From: JAAZGD01 sp964383845
Lineage (GTDB): Bacteria; Bacillota; Clostridia; Peptostreptococcales; Anaerovoracaceae
DNA: 64,000 bases
Direction of reading: 5' to 3'
Assembly: GCA_964383845.1 (NCBI GenBank)
Contig: CAYLIF010000002.1
Span: 1-64,000, forward strand
Every line of letters begins with the position of its first letter. Position 1 is the stretch's first letter. The translations under genes and the position numbers were made by a program. Shown here one piece after another: positions 1 to 6,117 of the stretch. The notes under the pieces were generated by a model. That model made no database searches, had not been told where the DNA came from, and saw only the letters and a program-made list of their open reading frames with translations.

Positions 1-941
1 ATTCTTTCTTTTCCTTCTTGTGTCAGCATGTCACCTATTTGGAAATCAGGATTATCAGCATTCCATAAGTCCTTTGTAGTTATTCGGCCTCTATTATTAA
101 TAACCCCTGCTCTAAACATCTCTGCCACTACAGATACGACTCCAGAACCACATATTCCTAAAGGCTCTTGATCTCCCACAGTTGAAATTCTTACACCTTC
201 CGATAGGTTCATTCCTGTAATTGCTCCAGGAACTGCTCTGATTCCACAGGTTAAGGAGGCCGCCTCAAAGGCTGGACCAGCTGCAGTAGAGCAAGCCAAG
301 GCTTGTCCATTTCGGGCCAATACTATCTCCCCATTTGTTCCAAGATCTATAAAAAGGTTGACCCCTTCTTTTTCTAAAAGTCTCGAGGCGAGAATCCCTG
401 CAGTTATATCTCCCCCCACGTGTCCTGCTATGGAAGGTAAAACATACACATTTACACTATTATCAAAAGCAAAGGCCTCGCCAGAACTTGTAACAGACCC
501 GGTATAGAAAGGTTCAAATGGCGAAAAGGCCAATCCTTCAGGGTTTTTATTTAATAGAAGATGAGACATAGTGGTATTTCCTGCAAACACTAGATAGTTT
601 AGTTGTTCCTGATCAAGGCCCTTTAAAGAAAACAAGGACTCTGTAAGCTCACTAATCCCTTTGATCAAAGACTTATTTAGTATTTCCAGTCCTCCTTGGC
701 TTCTTTGAGCATAAGTGATTCTCGCGATGACATCTCTACCATGATTACTCTGTGGGTTTGAAATAGTTTGGGTTCCAAGAAGTTGCCCTGTTGAACGGTC
801 CCAAAGTATTGCCGCTATTGTAGTTGTCCCAATATCAAAAGCAAGACCTAACCCATCTTCACCTGTGTCTGGGACAAAGTCTATAGGGAAATTTAGCATT
901 CCTTTGCTTAATGGACCATTGTCTAAATCAAGCTTTCTCAA
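1..941 (-). CDS. RACo-like corrinoid activation ATPase (DUF4445/ASKHA), 3' end outside window
   Basis: About 313 codons are present; the C-terminus runs off the left edge. The protein has an actin/Hsp70-like phosphate motif DIGTTT near residues 36-41, a second LFIDLGTNGE phosphate loop near the middle and an adenosine-type GICGSG loop later, as in the DUF4445 family that contains RACo and RamA. In the family, ATP hydrolysis drives reduction of inactive Co(II) corrinoid to Co(I) in methyltransferase systems. No N-terminal [2Fe-2S] domain is encoded, unlike RACo; a C-terminal ferredoxin domain as in RamA would lie outside the window. The TTG start was chosen because GGAGG lies 7-8 bases before it and it overlaps the upstream TGA; an ATG at 959 is the alternative. 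Family call is firm, substrate protein is unknown. Confidence 0.85.
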   Translation of the reverse strand, partial: MRKLDLDNGPLSKGMLNFPIDFVPDTGEDGLGLAFDIGTTTIAAILWDRSTGQLLGTQTISNPQSNHGRDVIARITYAQRSQGGLEILNKSLIKGISELTESLFSLKGLDQEQLNYLVFAGNTTMSHLLLNKNPEGLAFSPFEPFYTGSVTSSGEAFAFDNSVNVYVLPSIAGHVGGDITAGILASRLLEKEGVNLFIDLGTNGEIVLARNGQALACSTAAGPAFEAASLTCGIRAVPGAITGMNLSEGVRISTVGDQEPLGICGSGVVSVVAEMFRAGVINNRGRITTKDLWNADNPDFQIGDMLTQEGKER

Positions 942-1624
942 CGATCTTCCTCCATACATATCTTGCAGCCATCATCATGACCCTTACAATAAATGCATCT
1001 GTCGCCAAAAGTAATAGGACTATCTTCTGATAGGAGAAATAGTCCGAGGGCTGATTTCTCTGGTGTCATCATGCCTTTGCTCCCAAGCTCTACACCGATT
1101 CTAGATAAATCCAGTAGTTTACCGAACTTCCAAACATTGTTCATCCCCATGCCAAAAAACCCAGGTCCTAATTCATCACTAAAAAAGTTGCCATTAAACT
1201 CTTCTCGAACTTCCATTTCCTCCCTTAGTGATTTTCGTGCTGAATCTACATAAGCTGTCCCCCAGAAATCTCCCATTAAACGCAGAAACATATCTTCATC
1301 ATCTGGGAAATCTCCAATTGTAAGTCCGTATATTAATGCTCCTCTAACTCTTTTGGCATCTACTTGTTCCAAGACTTGAGAAAAAATCCATTCTCCTCCT
1401 AGGGATAAACGGCCGCCCTCTAATGATGGTTCAGAGAAGTATGAAAGTACGGCCCTGGGTTTGATGAGATCTTTTAAGGTTTCAAAACTATGTTCAGCAT
1501 GGCTTTCCATTTGAGCTTGGCCTGGAGATTCCCGATAAAGACCCGATATCTGGTAGAAATCTTCTTTCGCCCAAGGATCTAATAACTCCCGGGGTACTTT
1601 CCATAAATGATTATTTATAGGCAT
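938..1624 (-). CDS. Vitamin B12-dependent methionine synthase activation-domain protein
   Basis: This 228-residue protein resembles free-standing versions of the MetH reactivation (SAM-binding) domain. The best support is the block GPGFFGMGMNNVWKF...LLDLSRIGVELGSKGMMTPEKS, which parallels the family's GYGDFPL...IGV.LTES.MM.P.KS region, followed by four C-terminal cysteines at 210, 213, 220 and 223 (CxxC-N6-CxxC). An AGGAG ribosome site precedes the ATG. Its stop overlaps the start of the RACo-like gene, so the two are almost certainly co-translated; together they suggest reactivation of an oxidised corrinoid protein whose gene lies left of the window. The protein is too short to be MetH. The substrate and the role of the cysteines (metal or cluster binding) are inferred only. 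Confidence 0.7.
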   Translation of the reverse strand: MPINNHLWKVPRELLDPWAKEDFYQISGLYRESPGQAQMESHAEHSFETLKDLIKPRAVLSYFSEPSLEGGRLSLGGEWIFSQVLEQVDAKRVRGALIYGLTIGDFPDDEDMFLRLMGDFWGTAYVDSARKSLREEMEVREEFNGNFFSDELGPGFFGMGMNNVWKFGKLLDLSRIGVELGSKGMMTPEKSALGLFLLSEDSPITFGDRCIYCKGHDDGCKICMEEDR

Positions 1625-1664
1625 ATATGCTCCTCTTATTTATTCAATAAAATACTATTTCATT

Positions 1665-1937
1665 TTAATTATCTACTTCAACTTTGGCTAGCTTGTCGTT
1701 CTGGCTATCTTCTTCAACTTCTACTTGATTTATATCTTGATCCCATTTTTTGATGCGTTTTTCCAAAGCCTCGATTCTATCATCTTGATGCATTAATTCC
1801 GTCACTAATGCAGCGATAATAAGAGATGTGAAAATTAGAAAGATAAACATATTTTGAAATATAATAAATTCACCAAACACAATAACAATAACACTCAAAA
1901 CATAACAAATACCAAATATGGCAATAAAATTCTTCAT
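1665..1937 (-). CDS. Small two-TM membrane protein with C-terminal coiled coil, unknown function
   Basis: The 90-residue protein starts MKNFIAIFGICYVL and has two hydrophobic segments (about residues 2-22 and 26-46), then a charged, heptad-like stretch (DDRIEALEKRIKKWDQD) and an acidic tail. I chose the internal ATG because AAAGGA lies 11-12 bases upstream; a longer reading frame extends 33 codons further but its extra residues look like untranslated leader. It lies between the corrinoid activation pair and the arsenic-type operon, on the same strand as both. No family recognised. It could be a topology-limited partner or simply an orphan membrane peptide. Confidence 0.5.
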   Translation of the reverse strand: MKNFIAIFGICYVLSVIVIVFGEFIIFQNMFIFLIFTSLIIAALVTELMHQDDRIEALEKRIKKWDQDINQVEVEEDSQNDKLAKVEVDN

Positions 1938-2072
1938 GCTTTTCGGCGTCCTTTCTCCTCTTCGATTCCCAGCTAAAGATCTAAAAATTGGCTCTTTTAA
2001 TCCATAATTTACGCATATTCGATTCAAGTAAATCATTGGTTTTTAAAAGAATCTAAGCTTCATGTTATCATG

Positions 2073-2142
2073 ATTTGCGTCAAAAAAAAAGCCTGGTTCA
2101 GTATTCTGAAGACAAAAGCAATGGCTGATAGCTAACGCAAAT
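2073..2142 (-). terminator. Probable terminator after the thioredoxin-like gene, bounded by an 8-bp inverted repeat
   Basis: On the minus strand a small hairpin (TTCAG-AATA-CTGAA, at about 2098-2111) is followed by CCAGGC and a run of nine T. The element is enclosed by a perfect inverted repeat, ATTTGCGT at 2073-2080 and ACGCAAAT at 2135-2142. The inner stem is AT-rich, so efficiency is uncertain. Confidence 0.45.
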
Positions 2143-2147
2143 AATCT

Positions 2148-2423
2148 TTAGCTTTTAGCTTTTTGAAGTATCTTTATTACTTCGCTTTTTTTAAGGGTTT
2201 TGCCATAGGAGACCACCTTGCCATCAACCACAAGAGCAGGTGTACTCATGACGCCATAGGATGCAATTTCTGCGAAATCAGAGATGTGATCTACATCAAC
2301 ATCCATTCCCAGTTCTTTTAAAGCTTCTACGGTGGCTTTTTCCAATTGCTTGCATTTAGAACATCCACTACCAAGTATTTTTACAGACCTGCCTTCCTTA
2401 TCTTTCTTACTAAATAGTACCAT
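2148..2423 (-). CDS. Thioredoxin-like small redox-active disulfide protein (thioredoxin_3 type)
   Basis: A 91-residue thioredoxin-fold protein. The redox motif GSGCSKCKQLEK (Cys 20 and 23 region) and the cis-proline segment STPALVVDGKVVSYG mark the MTH895-type small redox proteins. RBS AGGAGA precedes the ATG. It is the last gene of the arsR-permease-DUF2703 operon; such proteins often accompany PF03773-type permeases. A role as reductant for the permease cargo or for the neighbouring cysteine-rich protein is inference from context. Cytosolic, no signal peptide seen. Confidence 0.8.
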   Translation of the reverse strand: MVLFSKKDKEGRSVKILGSGCSKCKQLEKATVEALKELGMDVDVDHISDFAEIASYGVMSTPALVVDGKVVSYGKTLKKSEVIKILQKAKS

Positions 2424-2445
2424 GATAAATTTCTCCTTCTTGATT

Positions 2446-2949
2446 TTATTTTAAACTTTTTCCTTCAAAAAATGTCTTTAAATTTCCTGGGAGTCTATAT
2501 TCGCTACAAGCACTAGTGCCTTCTACCATAGCGAACACCGCTTTTAATATAGCATCTGCCAACATCTTTTTGGGAGCAACTTCATAAGTTCTCCCATTAT
2601 ATTCAAAGACTCGGCAGTCCACGTCCGTCCCACTTATTTCGCCACAACAGCCACAGTTGTTTTCTGCCACAGATTGACATATATCTTCACCATTAACCCT
2701 TACGGTGGGTGAAGACAAAAATTGGTGTTTCTCTGCCAACATTTCGTTGGTAATCTCGATTTTTTGATACTCCACGAGATAACCTGCCAGGTCCAAAGCA
2801 GGAGTTAAAATTGATACAACCTTATCTAATTCTTCCTCCGTACCAATACAACGATCGCAGGTGTTGAGGTCCAAATATAGATATTCTATCAAGACATTTT
2901 TCTCTGGTTTTATGGAAGCTCCACAAGCACAACAGGATCCTTTATCCAT
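2446..2949 (-). CDS. DUF2703-domain cysteine-rich protein
   Basis: The 167-residue protein matches the pattern of DUF2703: a thioredoxin-like half with TCDRC near the start, an SPTVRVNGEDI strand typical of the fold, a central cluster NNCGCCGEI, and DCRVFEYNGRTYE later. A further CCACG lies at the N-terminus, giving at least ten cysteines, which suggests metal or metalloid handling. The ATG at 2949 has AGAGG eight bases upstream; a GTG nine bases further out is possible. It sits between the permease and the thioredoxin-like gene. Biochemical function of the family is not established; redox or arsenical sequestration is inferred from context. Confidence 0.75.
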   Translation of the reverse strand: MDKGSCCACGASIKPEKNVLIEYLYLDLNTCDRCIGTEEELDKVVSILTPALDLAGYLVEYQKIEITNEMLAEKHQFLSSPTVRVNGEDICQSVAENNCGCCGEISGTDVDCRVFEYNGRTYEVAPKKMLADAILKAVFAMVEGTSACSEYRLPGNLKTFFEGKSLK

Positions 2950-3003
2950 CCATCTCACCTCTTCTCTTTCTTAAAAATACACTCTTCTATATTACTAAAG
3001 CTC

Positions 3004-4008
3004 TTATAGAAACAAGTATCCCAGGGCATTAAAGGAATAGCCAATAACTACAATTCCTATTGCTACAATACCAAAAAATATTCCAAGTAGCTTAGTTTTA
3101 ACAACTCTTTTTAACAAAATCATGGACGGAAGAGACAAGGCCGTAACCCCCATCATGAAAGCAAGCACTGTACCTATTCCGACTCCTTTATACACCAGTG
3201 CTTCCGCTATGGGTAGGGTCCCAAAGATATCTGCATACATAGGAATCCCCACCGCCGTCGCCACTATCACTGAGTACCATTTGTCTTGACCGAGTATTAA
3301 AGAAATTACTTCTTGAGGAATCCAGTTATGTATAAGGGCACCGATTCCAACTCCAATTAAGATGTAGAGCCAAACCTTTTTTACGATATCCTTAACTTGC
3401 TCTTTTGCAAAACCTATTCGGTCTCTTCTGGTTAGTTCTTCTTGTTCCACCTCCATAATTGGGCTGCTGAATACAAAGGGTTCTACATAGCTTTCTAGTT
3501 TCATCTTGCTGATAATAGTACCCCCTACAACAGCCAGGATCAAACCAAATACAACATAGGCCACAGCTATCTTCATATTAAATATACTGGCAAGTAGTAG
3601 CATGGAAGCCAAATCTACTAGTGGAGATGATATTAAGAAAGAAAATGTTACTCCAATTGGCAGGCCAGCATTTGTAAAACCTATAAAAAGCGGTATGGAA
3701 GAGCATGAACAAAATGGAGTAACAGTACCAAGCAAGGCAGCTAGGCTATTTGCACCAATCCCCTTATATCTACCTAATATCCGCTTTGTTCTTTCTGGCG
3801 GGAAAAAGCTCTGAACATAGGATATGGTGAATATTAGTACAGACAGCAATATAAGGATCTTGGCTACATCATATATATAAAAGTGAAGACTTCCCCCAAC
3901 TCTTGTTTCCATGTCTAAGCCAAAAACATTTACAACTAGGTTCTCTACCAAGTCGTAAAGCCATTCCATTTTTAATAAATGTCGGTTCATCCAATCAAGT
4001 GCAAACAT
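3004..4008 (-). CDS. PF03773-family permease (ArsP/YraQ-like)
   Basis: About 334 residues with eight or more hydrophobic segments and a central basic loop. The family hallmark TPFCSCSSIPLFIG near residue 110 and the later GIPMYADIFGTLPI repeat are clear. PF03773 includes ArsP, an exporter of trivalent organoarsenicals, and many uncharacterised permeases. The start at 4008 is preferred because GGGAGAG lies six bases upstream; upstream ATG (4023) and GTG (4035) codons overlap the end of arsR. The arsR, DUF2703 and thioredoxin-like neighbours support efflux of a thiol-reactive metal or metalloid, but the substrate cannot be read from sequence. Confidence 0.8.
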   Translation of the reverse strand: MFALDWMNRHLLKMEWLYDLVENLVVNVFGLDMETRVGGSLHFYIYDVAKILILLSVLIFTISYVQSFFPPERTKRILGRYKGIGANSLAALLGTVTPFCSCSSIPLFIGFTNAGLPIGVTFSFLISSPLVDLASMLLLASIFNMKIAVAYVVFGLILAVVGGTIISKMKLESYVEPFVFSSPIMEVEQEELTRRDRIGFAKEQVKDIVKKVWLYILIGVGIGALIHNWIPQEVISLILGQDKWYSVIVATAVGIPMYADIFGTLPIAEALVYKGVGIGTVLAFMMGVTALSLPSMILLKRVVKTKLLGIFFGIVAIGIVVIGYSFNALGYLFL

Positions 4009-4025
4009 CAATATCTCTCCCATGT

Positions 4026-4376
4026 CTACTTGCACCCGTTTCTACATTGTATTAAATGCATCTCTTTTTCTTTAAGGCCCTCACGGTCTTCTAAAAGTTT
4101 TGGGTAACTATCAATGCTCTTCATAATATCCTTTAAAATATCCGTTAAGATTTTATTGTCCCTCTTCAATGAATAGAAAACATATTTCTCACGTCTCTCA
4201 TCTGAAACCAAGTCTAGGTCTCTAAACTTGGATAGATTTTGAGAAATTCTTGGTTGAGGTACATCTAATACGCCACTGAGTTGACAAACACAAAGCTCTT
4301 CTTGAAAAAGCAGGATTAGCATTCTAAGCCTTGTTTCATCTGAAAACAGTTTAAATATGTTGGTTAATTGGTTCAT
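4026..4376 (-). CDS. arsR: ArsR/SmtB-family transcriptional repressor
   Basis: A 116-residue winged-helix repressor. The segment FSDETRLRMLILL and the recognition helix region VPQPRISQNLSKFRDLDLV are typical of the family. A vicinal ELCVC pair (Cys29, Cys31) lies at the ArsR-type metalloid site, and two more cysteines sit at the C-terminus (111, 115), which could complete a trithiolate site. It begins an operon with the permease, DUF2703 and thioredoxin-like genes and is expected to repress its own promoter until As(III) or a similar ion binds. RBS AGAAGGG before the ATG. Confidence 0.88.
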   Translation of the reverse strand: MNQLTNIFKLFSDETRLRMLILLFQEELCVCQLSGVLDVPQPRISQNLSKFRDLDLVSDERREKYVFYSLKRDNKILTDILKDIMKSIDSYPKLLEDREGLKEKEMHLIQCRNGCK

Positions 4377-4481
4377 CTTTTTATCCCTTCTTTCAAACTT
4401 GTAAATTTTTATCTTTCAAAAAATTGTTCTTCTACTAACAGCGGGAGATTTGTGTATGCAATTAGTAGCTCGTTAGTAATT

Positions 4482-4515
4482 ATCATATTCATGTATATTA
4501 ATACGTTAATATGAT
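4482..4515. promoter_or_regulatory. Candidate ArsR operator: inverted repeat upstream of arsR
   Basis: A perfect 8-bp inverted repeat, ATCATATT at 4482-4489 and AATATGAT at 4508-4515, encloses an 18-bp AT-rich centre. It lies about 105 bp before the arsR start, within the only sizeable gap between fdhD and arsR. The shape fits ArsR/SmtB operators; the assignment is inference. Confidence 0.5.
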
Positions 4516-4610
4516 ACGCCCAGTTATTGTCTTTGTCAACCCCTATTAATTAACACAAGCAGTAGAAAATATACGAAACATATATCATATCCAAGCTTAT
4601 TAACGGGCAC

Positions 4611-4657
4611 AAAAAATAGACCACATCATCAGCTTGTAAGGCTGATCAAATGGTCCA
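4611..4657 (-). terminator. Rho-independent terminator after fdhD
   Basis: On the minus strand TGGTC..ATCAGC pairs with GCTGAT..GACCA around a short loop, followed by TATTTTTTG. It falls 49 bp beyond the fdhD stop and separates it from arsR. Confidence 0.7.
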
Positions 4658-4705
4658 CTGAACTCAAACTAGTTGTTGGCATCCTCTTAAACCTTGCGGT
4701 CTAGA

Positions 4706-5494
4706 CTATTCATGGGAAGAGTAGAGATTCATACGCTGACCTCTAACAAAGCCCAGTAGGGTCACTCCAAGGGCTCTAGCTGCATCTATAGCAGCATTGG
4801 TGGGGGCTGATCGAGAGACCAAAACCTGGATTCTGGCCCTTAAAAGTTTGCGGATCATTCCTTCCGCAACTCGTCCACTACTGATAATAAACTTTCCATT
4901 TAAATCAATTCCACTTATAAGGGCCCTACCCAAGATTTTATCTAAGGCGTTGTGGCGTCCGATGTCTTCTTCAAAAAAAATAATTTCATTGGAATCACAA
5001 AGAGCACAGCCGTGAACACCACCAGTTTGCTGAAATACCTGAGATTGATCAGAAAAAAGCTCCACCAATCTATAAATATTCTTGGTGTCCAAGGCAAGTC
5101 CTTGATGAAAATCAAAGGGACCATCCTGCCAGTGACCTGGATCTTGCCATTCCAAGGTTTTCAAACCACCTGCTGCGCTGTTAATTACCTGTCTTTTTCC
5201 AAGATTTTCTCCTGTATGCTGATATATATCTCTGTCTACAGTAGTCACCCTAGCTTGACCTTTTTGCTCATCAATAACCACTTCTATAAGATCATCTAGA
5301 GACTCTAGTATTCCTTCGGAGAATAGGTGGCCTACAACTAGCTCTTCCAGTGATTTTGGTGTACATAAAATCGTGACTAGGTCCACTCCATTGAGAAAGA
5401 TTTGGAGGGCATATTCCACTACCACCCAGTCATCAACTTCGATAAAGTCACCGTCACGATATTTTTTAATCCTATATGCAGCTTTGGACTCCAT
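4706..5494 (-). CDS. fdhD: Formate dehydrogenase accessory sulfurtransferase FdhD
   Basis: The 262-residue protein matches FdhD, which moves sulfur from IscS-type desulfurase to the molybdenum cofactor of formate dehydrogenase. Family motifs include LVVGHLFSEGIL, TGGVHGCALC, EDIGRHNALDK and SSGRVAEGMIRK. The usual cysteine-bearing glycine loop is read here as NSAAGGLKT without cysteine, while Cys163 and Cys166 lie in the TGGVH segment. The last 55 bases at the 5' end are repeated beyond an N gap; the true start context, with AAAGGA about ten bases upstream, is beside the second copy (ATG at 5649). No formate dehydrogenase genes are in the window. Confidence 0.92.
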   Translation of the reverse strand: MESKAAYRIKKYRDGDFIEVDDWVVVEYALQIFLNGVDLVTILCTPKSLEELVVGHLFSEGILESLDDLIEVVIDEQKGQARVTTVDRDIYQHTGENLGKRQVINSAAGGLKTLEWQDPGHWQDGPFDFHQGLALDTKNIYRLVELFSDQSQVFQQTGGVHGCALCDSNEIIFFEEDIGRHNALDKILGRALISGIDLNGKFIISSGRVAEGMIRKLLRARIQVLVSRSAPTNAAIDAARALGVTLLGFVRGQRMNLYSSHE

Positions 5495-5649
5495 NNNNNN
5501 NNNNNNNNNNNNNNNNNNNNNNNNNNNNNNNNNNNNNNNNNNNNNNNNNNNNNNNNNNNNNNNNNNNNNNNNNNNNNNNNNNNNNNNNNNNNNNCGATAA
5601 AGTCACCGTCACGATATTTTTTAATCCTATATGCAGCTTTGGACTCCAT
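5440..5649. repeat. 55-bp duplicate flanking the assembly gap
   Basis: Bases 5440-5494 and 5595-5649 are identical, both ending at the fdhD start codon complement. The copies abut the N block on each side, as expected when two overlapping contig ends are scaffolded without being merged. Removing one copy and the Ns gives a continuous promoter, RBS and fdhD. Confidence 0.9.
5495..5594. other. Assembly gap of exactly 100 N
   Basis: A block of exactly 100 N, the conventional placeholder for a gap of unknown size. Because its flanks overlap, the actual missing sequence may be zero. Confidence 0.97.
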
Positions 5650-5676
5650 ATGGTAGAGGTCCTTTCTTTTATTATA

Positions 5677-6009
5677 TTAACAAAAATCTTTAGTCTTTCT
5701 CTCCTGGAGATATCTGAGAAAGGGAAGTAACCGCGGGCTATTTTCTCTTGCTTTCAGAAAGCAGAGATAAATTGGATACTCCTCTTGGAATCCTTCAATT
5801 TTTATTTCTCGGAGACTTTTTTCTCTAAGATCCTTCTTAACAGAACTGTATGGTAAAAAGGAACATCCGAAACCCTTATGTACTGCAGTCTTAGCCGATT
5901 CAGTTGAATCTAAGGACATTGCAATACCAAACTCTTTCATATCAAAAGGAAGACTTTCTTCTAAGGGTTTTCTCTCGTTAAATTTGTCGTTTTGTGTGCC
6001 ATAATTATG
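5677..6009 (-). pseudogene. LysR-family regulator remnant (C-terminal effector-domain part only)
   Basis: The frame encodes roughly 110 residues that match only the end of a LysR substrate-binding domain: PLEESLPFDMKEFGIAMSLDSTESAKTAV, then GFGCSFLPYSSVKKDL and a final strand-helix segment. No helix-turn-helix or linker is present, and an in-frame TGA at 6010-6012 stops the frame upstream, where sequence becomes the hexamer array. An ATG at 5940 could give an 87-residue peptide but it has no good ribosome site. The remnant lies just upstream of fdhD on the same strand; a lost regulator gene is the simplest reading. Confidence 0.75.
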
Positions 6010-6053
6010 TCATTGCATGTCACCATGTGTCACCCTGTGCCAATACCGTGCCA
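5996..6053. promoter_or_regulatory. Six direct RTGYCA hexamers in helical phase (candidate regulator array)
   Basis: Plus-strand hexamers GTGCCA, ATGTCA, ATGTCA, GTGTCA, GTGCCA, GTGCCA begin at 5996, 6007, 6017, 6027, 6037 and 6048. The steps are 11, 10, 10, 10 and 11 bp, averaging 10.4 bp, one turn of B-DNA, so all six face the same side of the helix. The array ends about 38 bp before the -10 element of the sigma-54 activator gene. Related ATGCCA and GTGCCA (inverted) copies lie at the gutM-lplA promoter. Which protein binds is inference; the downstream activator is the obvious candidate. Confidence 0.6.
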
Positions 6054-6069
6054 CTATTCTTGACAGCCT

Positions 6070-6096
6070 TTGGCAATTCTACGCTAATGCTATAAT
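6070..6096 (+). promoter_or_regulatory. Sigma-A type promoter with extended -10 for the sigma-54 activator gene
   Basis: TGCTATAAT (6088-6096) is an extended -10. TTGGCA at 6070-6075 could act as -35 with a short 15-bp spacer. The predicted start near 6103 gives a short leader with AGGAG at 6105-6109 before the TTG start at 6118. Confidence 0.55.
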
Positions 6097-6117
6097 TACT
6101 GAAAAGGAGAAACTTAG

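Noticed and set aside
5373..5730. Plus-strand frames spanning the N block
   Set aside because: They translate unknown bases and the antisense of fdhD.
6038..6053. Leftward sigma-54-like promoter (TGGCACGG-TAT-TGGCA) facing the LysR remnant and fdhD
   Set aside because: The -12 box has one mismatch (TGGCA for TTGCA), and both boxes are accounted for as two members of the phased hexamer array, so an independent promoter call is not justified.
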